DNA of 5,548 nt, from positions 1 through 5,548 of the forward strand of contig CAKRJM010000139.1 of the NCBI GenBank assembly GCA_934351765.1, written 5' to 3'. Source of the stretch: an uncultured Lachnospiraceae bacterium. GTDB taxonomy: Bacteria; Bacillota; Clostridia; Lachnospirales; Lachnospiraceae. The notes under the pieces were generated by a model. That model was not told the origin of the DNA, did no database searches, and was given only the letters and a program-made list of their open reading frames with translations. Made by a program: the position numbers and the translations under genes. Positions 1 to 5,548 of the stretch are shown piece after piece (the first letter of the stretch is position 1; each line of letters opens with the position of its first letter).

Positions 1-274
1 GCTTGGGGAGTATGTGACAATCCAGGAGGAGGAAGCAGGGGTGCATTTCCTTATGCACATCAAAACCTCTTTGAAGGAGGAGGTTCTTGTGGCGGAGGCG
101 AAATCCAGGGGCATCCGTCTGGCGCCCATGTCCGGCTATTATTCCGGCGGCAGGGCGGAACAATATGAAAATACATACGTGATGAATTATTCGTCGGTCA
201 ATCCGGAGCAGATGGAGCGGGCGGCACAGGTGCTGTATAAGATCGTGTCAAAGAAAACAGGGGAAGCTGAATGA
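1..274 (+). CDS. PLP-dependent aminotransferase-fold protein, likely MocR/GntR-type regulator (C-terminal end only)
   Basis: The reading frame is already open at base 2 (Leu-Gly-Glu-Tyr before an internal GTG at 14) and ends at TGA 272-274, so this is the last 90 residues of a longer protein. The visible part matches the small C-terminal subdomain of fold-type I PLP enzymes. It has a glycine-histidine strand (AGVHFLMHI), a helix ending in AEAKSRGIRLAPMSGYY, and the closing pattern YVMNYSSVNPEQMERAAQVL, where a strand is followed by a helix that counts from 'NPEQ'. This arrangement is characteristic of the aminotransferase domain of MocR/PdxR-like GntR regulators, in which PLP binding controls a winged-helix DNA-binding head. 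The head, the PLP lysine and the substrate arginine all lie outside the window. A plain class I/II aminotransferase is therefore the alternative. No terminator is visible after the stop. Confidence 0.75.
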   Translation, partial: LGEYVTIQEEEAGVHFLMHIKTSLKEEVLVAEAKSRGIRLAPMSGYYSGGRAEQYENTYVMNYSSVNPEQMERAAQVLYKIVSKKTGEAE

Positions 275-297
275 AAATACAGGTGTCCGTCATAATA
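269..297 (+). promoter_or_regulatory. candidate sigma-G (forespore) promoter for the S8 peptidase
   Basis: GAATG (269-273, within TGAATG at 268-273) and CATAATA (291-297) are separated by 17 bases. The sigma-G pattern known from Bacillus subtilis is about TGAATA, 17-18 bases, CATACTA. The match is 5 of 6 in the -35 and 6 of 7 in the -10, and every position fits the degenerate form gHATR-N17-CATWHTA. The -35 overlaps the stop codon of the upstream gene. Transcription would start near 304, just ahead of the GGAGG at 313-317. A sigma-A reading is poorer: CATAAT is an acceptable -10, but the -35 at correct spacing fits TTGACA at only 2 of 6 positions. The spacing needed for sigma-E (an ATA box about 16 bases upstream) is not met. 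The promoter is inferred from sequence match only. Confidence 0.5.
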
Positions 298-322
298 TTT
301 AGAAAAACGTACGGAGGCAGGT

Positions 323-2119
323 ATGACGGACGAAAAGCTGGAAAATTCGCTGAATCTTGCACTGCGTGTTCCCGAAGCAGAGCGGGAGCGCTCTCTGGAT
401 CTGAAGACAGGGTATGATCCGGCAGAAAAATCGTGGGATCTCATCGTCAAATATACGGGGGATATTCAGCGGCTGGCAGCAGGAGCAGTTCAGATCACAG
501 AGCTTCTCGGCGGTTATGCGGTGGTCACGCTGCCGGAGGTACTGGTAGAACCCTTTTCCAGACAGCCGGAGATTACCTATGTGGAAAAGCCGAAGGGGCT
601 GTGCTTTGCGTCGGCAGAGGGACGGCAGGAGTCCTGTGTGAACGGATTACAGACCGGAGCGGCGGGACTGTTCGGGGCAGGCATCATGATCGCGGTCATT
701 GATTCCGGCATCGATTACCGGCTGGAGGATTTTCAAAACCGGGACGGAACCAGCCGGATCGCATGGCTCTGGGATCAGACCATAGACGGAAATCCGCCGG
801 CAGGCTACGGGATCGGAACAGAGTTTTCTGCGGAACAGATCAACGAAGCGTTAAGAACAGGAAATCCGCTGGGAGCGGACGGAAGCGATTCCGGTGATCC
901 GGAAAATCATGGAACGCCGGTGGCTGCCATTGCAGCTGGAAACGGAGGAAGAGGAGGAATCCGATATCGAGGCATGGCGCCGGAGTCGGTCCTTCTGGTT
1001 GTAAGGCTGGAAAACCGGGACGGCGGATTTCCCCGGACCACGGAGCTCCTCATGGGAATTGATTATGCAGTACGGAAGATGCTGGAAACGGGCGTCCCCA
1101 TGGTGATCAATCTGAGCTTTGGAAACAGCTACGGTTCCCATGAAGGAACTTCGCTGCTGGAAACATATCTGGATCTGGTTTCCGGACTGGGGAGGCTGAC
1201 CATCTGCGTGGGAAGCGGAAACGAGGGCATTGGTTTCGGCCATGCGGCAGGACAGTTACAAAATCCGAAGGAGCGGCCGTTGACAAATCCCGGGCTGACT
1301 GGCGGAAGCGGACAGTCCGGCTCTCCGGGAGAAAACGAAGGAACGGAGATCATTCGATTTGCGGTAGGGTTATATGAAACCGGTCTGAATCTTCAGATCT
1401 GGAAATCCTATGTGGATAAGGTAAGAATCTATCTGGTAACGCCAAGGGGACAGCGGTTCGGTCCGCTTGGGCAGGGGCAGACCATGACACGTTACCGGAC
1501 AGAGGAATCGGAAATCTATGTTTATTACGGGGAACCGATCCCCTACAGCACTGCTCAGGAGATCTATCTGGATCTGATCCCGACAGAAGCGTATCTGGAA
1601 AGCGGAATCTATCTGTTACAGCTTGTGCCGGAGAAGATCGTGGACGGGCGGTACGATCTCTGGCTTCCGGGAGAAGCTGTCCGCGGGCGTGCCACCCGGT
1701 TTTTAAGTCCCGCACCGGATACGACATTGACCATTCCCGCCACTGCGGCGCGGGTCATCACAGTAGGTGCCTATGACAGCCGATACGGTGCTTATGCCGA
1801 TTTCTCCGGGCGTGGCTATACCCGCGTTACCAATCAGGTCAAGCCGGATCTTACCGCTCCCGGTGTTGGAATTGTCACTGCCAGCTCCGGGGGCGGTTAT
1901 ACTCCTGTGACCGGAACCTCCTTTGCCACGCCCTTTGTTTCAGGAGCGGCGGCGATTTTAATGGAATGGGGGATCATCCGCGGAAATGATCCTTACCTGT
2001 ACGGAGAAAAGCTGAAAGCGTACCTCCGCAGCGGCGCCAGGCCTCTGGCCGGATTTGCCGCATATCCCAATCCGCAGGTCGGGTATGGAGCATTGTGCGT
2101 GGAAGAAAGCCTGCCTTAA
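323..2119 (+). CDS. S8 family serine peptidase, CspA/B-like germination-type subtilase
   Basis: This is a 598-residue subtilisin-like protease. The start is set by GGAGG (313-317), 5 bases before ATG. Residues 1 to about 92 resemble the Csp prodomain (SWDLIVKYTGDI, LGGYAVVTLP, ITYVEKP). The catalytic Asp is D127 in VIDSGIDY, followed by the Csp-like DGTSRIAWLWDQT. His is H196 in NHGTPVAAIAAGNG. The oxyanion Asn is N300 in VGSGNEG, and Ser is S533 in GTSFATPFVSGAAA. Between N300 and the serine, residues about 342-470 form a beta-rich insert (LNLQIWKSYVDKVRIYLVTP) that corresponds to the jelly-roll domain of CspB. No signal peptide or membrane segment is visible. In clostridia, Csp proteases activate the cortex hydrolase SleC during spore germination. 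This copy stands alone, without csp or sleC neighbours, so its target is inferred. The intact triad argues for an active enzyme and against a CspC-like pseudoprotease. A Gly/Ser/Pro-rich stretch (residues about 313-341) precedes the insert. Confidence 0.9.
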   Translation: MTDEKLENSLNLALRVPEAERERSLDLKTGYDPAEKSWDLIVKYTGDIQRLAAGAVQITELLGGYAVVTLPEVLVEPFSRQPEITYVEKPKGLCFASAEGRQESCVNGLQTGAAGLFGAGIMIAVIDSGIDYRLEDFQNRDGTSRIAWLWDQTIDGNPPAGYGIGTEFSAEQINEALRTGNPLGADGSDSGDPENHGTPVAAIAAGNGGRGGIRYRGMAPESVLLVVRLENRDGGFPRTTELLMGIDYAVRKMLETGVPMVINLSFGNSYGSHEGTSLLETYLDLVSGLGRLTICVGSGNEGIGFGHAAGQLQNPKERPLTNPGLTGGSGQSGSPGENEGTEIIRFAVGLYETGLNLQIWKSYVDKVRIYLVTPRGQRFGPLGQGQTMTRYRTEESEIYVYYGEPIPYSTAQEIYLDLIPTEAYLESGIYLLQLVPEKIVDGRYDLWLPGEAVRGRATRFLSPAPDTTLTIPATAARVITVGAYDSRYGAYADFSGRGYTRVTNQVKPDLTAPGVGIVTASSGGGYTPVTGTSFATPFVSGAAAILMEWGIIRGNDPYLYGEKLKAYLRSGARPLAGFAAYPNPQVGYGALCVEESLP

Positions 2120-2126
2120 ACAAGCA

Positions 2127-2155
2127 TTGAACATTTCGGGCAAAAAGAGTATAAT
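2127..2155 (+). promoter_or_regulatory. sigma-A-type promoter of the DMT transporter-pepF operon
   Basis: TTGAAC (2127-2132) and a perfect TATAAT (2150-2155) are separated by the ideal 17 bases. The element begins 7 bases after the stop codon of the S8 peptidase. It would start transcription near 2162 and give a leader of about 73 bases before the ATG at 2235. The leader is A-rich and G-poor up to about 2200. It contains no hairpin, leader peptide or riboswitch that I can support, and ends in a strong GGAGG (2223-2227). No terminator is seen between the S8 stop and this promoter, so some read-through from the protease gene is possible. Confidence 0.7.
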
Positions 2156-2234
2156 CAGTTCTGGCTGAAAAAAAGAATACAAACAAATACGACGAGAAAC
2201 GCTTCCTGACTGAGTCCGGCGGGGAGGAGAAATA

Positions 2235-3176
2235 ATGAGGAACGATATCATGAGCGAAAAACGAGGGAAGAAGACAGTCCTGCTGGCAGACTTCGGCATG
2301 ATCTTTACGGCCCTGGTCTGGGGATTTGCCTTTGTGGTGGTGAAGGATTCGGTGGACAGTGTGCCGCCGGTTTATATGCTGGCATTCCGCTTTACCATTG
2401 CATTTCTGGGGCTGGCGCTGGTCTTCTGTAAAAAGATTCCGATGATCCGGAAATCAGATCTGGCCTGCGGGTCATTCTTAGGATTCTGGCTGTTTATCAG
2501 TTATTTTTTCCAGACTGTGGGGATCCAGTATACAACGGCGGGGAAAAATGCGTTTTTGACGACGATCTATGTGGTGATCATACCGTTTTTGAGCTGGATC
2601 ATTGCGAAGAAGCGGCCGGACCGGTACTGTGTGGCAGCGGCCATTCTTGCCATTGTGGGGATCGGGCTGCTTTCCCTTCAGGGAGATCTGACTATGAACA
2701 TCGGGGATGTGCTGACCATCGTCTGTGGATTTGGTTATGCATTTCATATGTTTTTTATCGACCGGTTTACAGAGAAGCATGATCCCATCATCATGACCCT
2801 GCTTCAGATCGGGACGGCTGCGCTGATATCCTGGATCGTTTCACCGTTCATGGACGGTGCATTTCCTGTGGCGGTGTTTACACCCCGCGCCATGTCGGGC
2901 ATGCTTTATCTGGGGCTGGTCAGCACTATGGTGGCATTCCTTCTTCAGAATGTCTGCCAGAAGTATACGACAGCCACCTCGGCATCGCTGTTTCTGTCGC
3001 TGGAATCGGTGTTTGGCGTACTCTGCTCGGTGATCTTTCTGAAGGAGCACATGACACCTCGGATGATCTTTGGCTGTGTACTGCTGTTCACAGCAATCAT
3101 TCTGGCGGAAACAAAGCTGTCGTTTTTAAAGTCAAAAAGCGGGAACAATAAAATAAGAAGAAAGGGAGCAGCATGA
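2235..3176 (+). CDS. DMT-superfamily permease with two EamA domains
   Basis: This 313-residue membrane protein has the usual EamA length and a duplicated five-helix layout. The estimated helices are residues 16-36, 45-65, 76-96, 106-124, 131-148, 156-175, 184-204, 219-240, 248-269 and 276-291. Family signatures include ALVWGFAFVVVK (26-37) in helix 1, TAGKNAFLTTIYVVIIP (101-117) before and in helix 4, and SLESVFGVLCSVIFLKE (255-271) in helix 9. The last gives the typical pattern of glutamate followed by a permissive small-residue helix. The C-terminus is a basic, probably cytosolic tail. The start is the ATG 7 bases after GGAGG; an in-frame ATG at 2250 has a poorer site. Members of this family export or import amino acids, nucleosides, drugs and other small metabolites, and sequence alone does not tell which. 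The stop overlaps the start of the oligopeptidase gene (ATGA), so the two are translationally coupled. Confidence 0.9.
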   Translation: MRNDIMSEKRGKKTVLLADFGMIFTALVWGFAFVVVKDSVDSVPPVYMLAFRFTIAFLGLALVFCKKIPMIRKSDLACGSFLGFWLFISYFFQTVGIQYTTAGKNAFLTTIYVVIIPFLSWIIAKKRPDRYCVAAAILAIVGIGLLSLQGDLTMNIGDVLTIVCGFGYAFHMFFIDRFTEKHDPIIMTLLQIGTAALISWIVSPFMDGAFPVAVFTPRAMSGMLYLGLVSTMVAFLLQNVCQKYTTATSASLFLSLESVFGVLCSVIFLKEHMTPRMIFGCVLLFTAIILAETKLSFLKSKSGNNKIRRKGAA

Positions 3177-4969
3177 AAGAGATCAGAAAGCGGAACGAAG
3201 TGCCGAAGGAAGCATCCTGGGCAACAGAGGATATTTTTCAGACGCCGGGGGAATGGGAGCAGGCCATGGAGGCACTGAAACAGGAATTGGGACAGTATGA
3301 GACATACCGTGGTCATCTGGCGGACGGCGCAGAAAAGCTGTACGGCTGTCTTCGGTTTGATGAGCATGTGAGCATGGAGTTAGACCGGCTTTACAGCTAT
3401 GCCCATCTCAATGCCGATGTGGACACGGCGGATCAGCGGTACCAGCAGATGGTCGGAAGAGCTCAGAGTCTCTGGGTGGCGGTTGCATCGGCATCTTCCT
3501 TTATCAGTCCGGAGATCGCGGCGATTCCGGAGGAGCACCTGAATATGCTTCGTCAGGATCCGGCGGCGGATCACAGCTTTGAACGGACGCTGGAGCTGAT
3601 CCTGCGGGAAAAGGCCCACACCAGAAGTCCGGAGGTGGAGGAGCTTCTGGCGGATGCCGGAGAGATGGCAGACGGTGCGTCCCAGATCTTTAAAATGTTC
3701 AACAATGCTGACCTGAAATTTCCGGTGATACGGAATGAAAACGGGGAAGAGATCCAGCTCACCCACGGACGCTATACGTCTCTTCTGGAAAGCAGGGACC
3801 GGCGGGTGCGTGAGGATGCCTTCCATGCTATGTACGGAGCGTTTGGGGCATATCGGAATACACTGGCGGCTACGTTTCAGGCGAATGTAAGGCAGGCAGC
3901 GTTTTACGCGAAAGCGAGACGGTATCCGTCAGCGCGGGCTTATTATCTGGCAGATGCCAATATTCCGGACTCTGTTTATGATACATTAATTGAGACGGTG
4001 CGGGAGCATAATCCGCTCATGTACCGTTATGTGGCACTGCGGAAAAAGCTGCTGGGTGTTCCGGAGCTTCATATGTATGATCTGTATACGCCGCTGGTGC
4101 CGCAGACCGATATCCGTGTGCCCTTCGAGGAGGCAAAGGAGATTGTCCTGGAGGCACTGAAGCCCATGGGGGAGCCTTATCTTTCCGCATTTCGGGAAGG
4201 ACTGGAAAACCGGTGGATCGATCATATGGAAAATGAAGGGAAGCGGAGCGGTGCCTACTGTGCCGGCCCTTACGGGACACATCCCTTTGTGTTAATGTCC
4301 TACCAGAGTACATTGGACAATGTATTTACGCTGGCTCATGAGATGGGACATGCCATGCACTCCTGGTTTTCCAATGAGACGCAGACATATACCAACTCGC
4401 AGTATAAGATCTTTGTAGCGGAGGTGGCATCTACCTGTAATGAAAATCTGCTGAATCATTATCTGCTGGATCATGCAAAGGACCGGAACGAGCGTGCCTA
4501 TATTCTGAACCATTTTCTGGATGGCTTTAAGGGAACCGTCTTCCGTCAGACCATGTTTGCGGAGTTCGAGAAAAACGCCCATGAGATGGCGGCGGCTGGA
4601 GAGGTTCTGACCGCGGATACGCTCTGTGGAATGTATCAGAGACTCAATGAGGATTATTTCGGGGACGGGATCGTGGTCGATCCGGAGATCAGCCTGGAAT
4701 GGGCAAGGATTCCTCATTTTTATACGCCGTTTTATGTATATCAGTATGCCACCGGTTTTTCGGCGGCCATTGCCCTTTCGGAGCGTATTTTAAATGGCGG
4801 GAAGCAGGCAGTGGAGGATTACATGGGCTTCTTAAAGGGCGGCTGCAGCAAGGATCCGATTGACCTTCTGGCAGGATCAGGGGTGGATATGCGTACACCG
4901 GAACCGGTGCGGGCAGCTATGAAGGCCTTTGAGTCGGCCCTTACCGAGCTGGAAGAGCTGCTGGGCTAG
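3173..4969 (+). CDS. pepF: oligoendopeptidase F (M3 family zinc metallopeptidase)
   Basis: This cytosolic zinc oligopeptidase has 598 residues, a full length for the family, and cleaves short internal peptides. The N-terminus shows the usual PepF entry (VPKEASWATEDIF, residues 10-22). It is followed by a helical N-terminal domain to about residue 200, including the MFNNADLKFP segment (175-184). The M3 catalytic domain follows. The zinc site is HEMGH with H389, E390 as the base, and H393. The third ligand is expected to be E417 in FVAEVAST. The substrate-binding His/Tyr cluster HFYTPFYVYQYATG lies at 515-528. All key residues are present and there is no signal peptide. The ribosome site AGGGAG (3163-3168) lies inside the end of the transporter gene, and ATG overlaps its TGA by 4 bases. 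It is therefore expected to be co-transcribed from the promoter at 2127. PepF normally recycles peptides from protein turnover or uptake; a role tied to the coupled permease is inference. Confidence 0.95.
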   Translation: MKEIRKRNEVPKEASWATEDIFQTPGEWEQAMEALKQELGQYETYRGHLADGAEKLYGCLRFDEHVSMELDRLYSYAHLNADVDTADQRYQQMVGRAQSLWVAVASASSFISPEIAAIPEEHLNMLRQDPAADHSFERTLELILREKAHTRSPEVEELLADAGEMADGASQIFKMFNNADLKFPVIRNENGEEIQLTHGRYTSLLESRDRRVREDAFHAMYGAFGAYRNTLAATFQANVRQAAFYAKARRYPSARAYYLADANIPDSVYDTLIETVREHNPLMYRYVALRKKLLGVPELHMYDLYTPLVPQTDIRVPFEEAKEIVLEALKPMGEPYLSAFREGLENRWIDHMENEGKRSGAYCAGPYGTHPFVLMSYQSTLDNVFTLAHEMGHAMHSWFSNETQTYTNSQYKIFVAEVASTCNENLLNHYLLDHAKDRNERAYILNHFLDGFKGTVFRQTMFAEFEKNAHEMAAAGEVLTADTLCGMYQRLNEDYFGDGIVVDPEISLEWARIPHFYTPFYVYQYATGFSAAIALSERILNGGKQAVEDYMGFLKGGCSKDPIDLLAGSGVDMRTPEPVRAAMKAFESALTELEELLG

Positions 4970-4990
4970 AAAAAATTACGAAAATATTAA

Positions 4991-5010
4991 GAAAAAAGTG
5001 CTGTTTTTTC
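4991..5010 (+). terminator. weak candidate terminator after pepF
   Basis: GAAAAAA (4991-4997) and TTTTTTC (5004-5010) can pair as a 7-bp stem around the loop GTGCTG, 21 bases after the pepF stop. The stem is almost all A-T and its T-run is itself an arm, not a tail after a GC-rich hairpin. It is a poor intrinsic terminator. It could act together with the A-rich flank or simply be a homopolymer coincidence. Confidence 0.25.
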
Positions 5011-5011
5011 G

Positions 5012-5046
5012 TCCATGGCATGGAAAAGTATGATATGATGATGCCA
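5012..5046 (+). promoter_or_regulatory. possible promoter/operator region of the nitroreductase gene
   Basis: An extended -10 element, TGATATGAT (TG at 5031-5032, hexamer TATGAT at 5034-5039), lies about 37 bases before the ATG. No good -35 is found at 16-18 bases, so the promoter would rely on the TG extension or an activator. Two overlapping symmetric elements surround it. One is the near-palindrome TCCATGGCATGGA (5012-5024), covering the place where a -35 would be. The other is an inverted pair TGGCAT (5016-5021) and ATGCCA (5041-5046) flanking the -10. Placement over the promoter suits a regulator site, but the repeats are short and no known regulator motif is recognised. Confidence 0.3.
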
Positions 5047-5075
5047 GAAGAATAATAAGGATGAGGTGGGAGAGT

Positions 5076-5548
5076 ATGAATCAGTATGACGCAGTATGCA
5101 TGAGAAAATCAGTCAGACGTTTTAAAATGGAACTCCTGCCTCAGGCTTTTTTTAAAAATCTCCGGAAATTTGAGCAGGGATTACAGCCGCTGGAGCCGGA
5201 GCTTTCCTACAGCATCGAGATCGTAGATGCCATGGGAAGCGGTGCAAAGTTCAAAGGTATGTTCCGGGTGAAAGCCCCGTATTATCTGGTATTCTATTCT
5301 GTTCCGGGAGCAGGAGCCATGACCAATGCCGGGTATCTGATGGAACAGCTTGTTTTGTATATGACGGCCAGGGAAGTAGGAACCTGTTATCAGGGAGCGC
5401 TTTCCGTGAAAGGCATTGAGGAGCCGGAGGGCATGGAACCGCTGATGGTCCTGGCGTTCGGAATGGCGGACGAGCCGGTATACCGGGAAATGGTCCGGGC
5501 AAAACGGCTGCCCTTTAAGGAGCTGTGTGTGTTCAGGGAGGATTCCAC
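5076..5548 (+). CDS. nitroreductase family protein (N-terminal part, runs off the window)
   Basis: The frame opens at ATG 5076, 7 bases after the ribosome site GAGGTG (5063-5068), and stays open for 157 codons to the end of the window. The N-terminus carries the nitroreductase flavin signature: YDAVCMRKSVRRF (residues 4-16), with the Arg-x-Ser-x-Arg pattern that contacts the FMN phosphate. Further on, KAPYYLVFYS (66-75) is a core strand. Residues 85-104 (AGYLMEQLVLYMTAREVGTC) form the long helix and turn that end in the typical Gly-Thr-Cys. LMVLAFG (123-129) continues the core. The spacing is like the compact 'putative TM nitroreductase' branch (TM1586-like). Such enzymes are FMN-dependent NAD(P)H oxidoreductases, usually of unknown physiological substrate. 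The missing C-terminal part prevents subfamily assignment. It follows pepF by 106 bases and probably has its own promoter. Confidence 0.85.
   Translation, partial: MNQYDAVCMRKSVRRFKMELLPQAFFKNLRKFEQGLQPLEPELSYSIEIVDAMGSGAKFKGMFRVKAPYYLVFYSVPGAGAMTNAGYLMEQLVLYMTAREVGTCYQGALSVKGIEEPEGMEPLMVLAFGMADEPVYREMVRAKRLPFKELCVFREDS

Noticed and set aside
14..274. GTG at 14 as a true start of a small protein
   Set aside because: There is no ribosome site before it, the frame continues to the left edge, and the residues belong to the C-terminal subdomain of a larger PLP-fold protein.
2156..2234. Possible riboswitch or attenuator in the long leader of the permease gene
   Set aside because: Only a 4-bp TCAG/CTGA stem and a GACTGAGTC half-palindrome are visible. 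There is no terminator hairpin, no known aptamer core and no leader peptide.
2945..3367. 140-codon open frame on the minus strand across the permease-pepF junction
   Set aside because: It lies opposite two well-supported genes, has no recognisable domain, and its composition follows from the codon use of the plus-strand genes.
4292..4717. 141-codon open frame on the minus strand opposite the PepF zinc site
   Set aside because: It is antisense to the most conserved part of pepF, and the peptide shows no family features. It is treated as a shadow.
323..4969. Two peptidase genes of exactly the same length (598 residues), suggesting duplication
   Set aside because: One is a serine subtilase and the other an HExxH zinc protease. 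They share no motifs, so the equal length is coincidence.
5251..5502. 83-codon open frame on the minus strand at the right end
   Set aside because: It is opposite the nitroreductase frame, which has a clear flavin-binding signature and a ribosome site; the antisense peptide is proline-rich and looks like a reading-frame artefact.

Overview
The window looks like chromosomal DNA of a spore-forming, low-AT Firmicute, most likely a Lachnospiraceae-type member of the Clostridia. The grounds are gene content and style: a CspA/B-like subtilase of the kind found in endospore formers, strong GGAGG-type ribosome binding sites, short AT-rich spacers between moderately GC-rich genes, and all five genes on the plus strand. 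The taxon is inferred from protein style only; no rRNA or other marker is present.

Layout. (1) Positions 1-274 hold the C-terminal end of a PLP-dependent, aminotransferase-fold protein, probably a MocR/GntR-type regulator, cut by the window edge. (2) Positions 275-322 are a 48-base spacer. With the last bases of gene 1 it carries a good match to a forespore sigma-G promoter. (3) Positions 323-2119 encode a 598-residue S8 peptidase of the Csp germination-protease type, with a complete Asp/His/Ser triad and an inserted beta-rich domain. (4) Positions 2120-2234 carry a strong housekeeping-type promoter (TTGAAC-17-TATAAT) and a leader of about 73 bases. (5) Positions 2235-3176 encode a ten-helix EamA/DMT transporter. 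Its stop overlaps by 4 bases the start of an M3 oligoendopeptidase F (3173-4969), forming a tight two-gene operon. (6) Positions 4970-5075 are an AT-rich spacer with a weak candidate terminator, an extended -10 element and small inverted repeats. (7) Positions 5076 to the end hold the first 157 residues of a nitroreductase-family flavoprotein, cut by the window edge.

How they work together. The subtilase appears to be its own transcription unit, possibly switched on in the forespore. The DMT-pepF pair is a vegetative-type unit combining a membrane permease with a cytosolic oligopeptidase; a link between peptide breakdown and metabolite export or import is plausible but unproven. The nitroreductase is probably separate. 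I see no mobile element, CRISPR array, RNA gene or phage gene, and nothing that amounts to a new multi-gene system. The sigma-G-like promoter in front of the Csp-like protease is the observation most worth following up.
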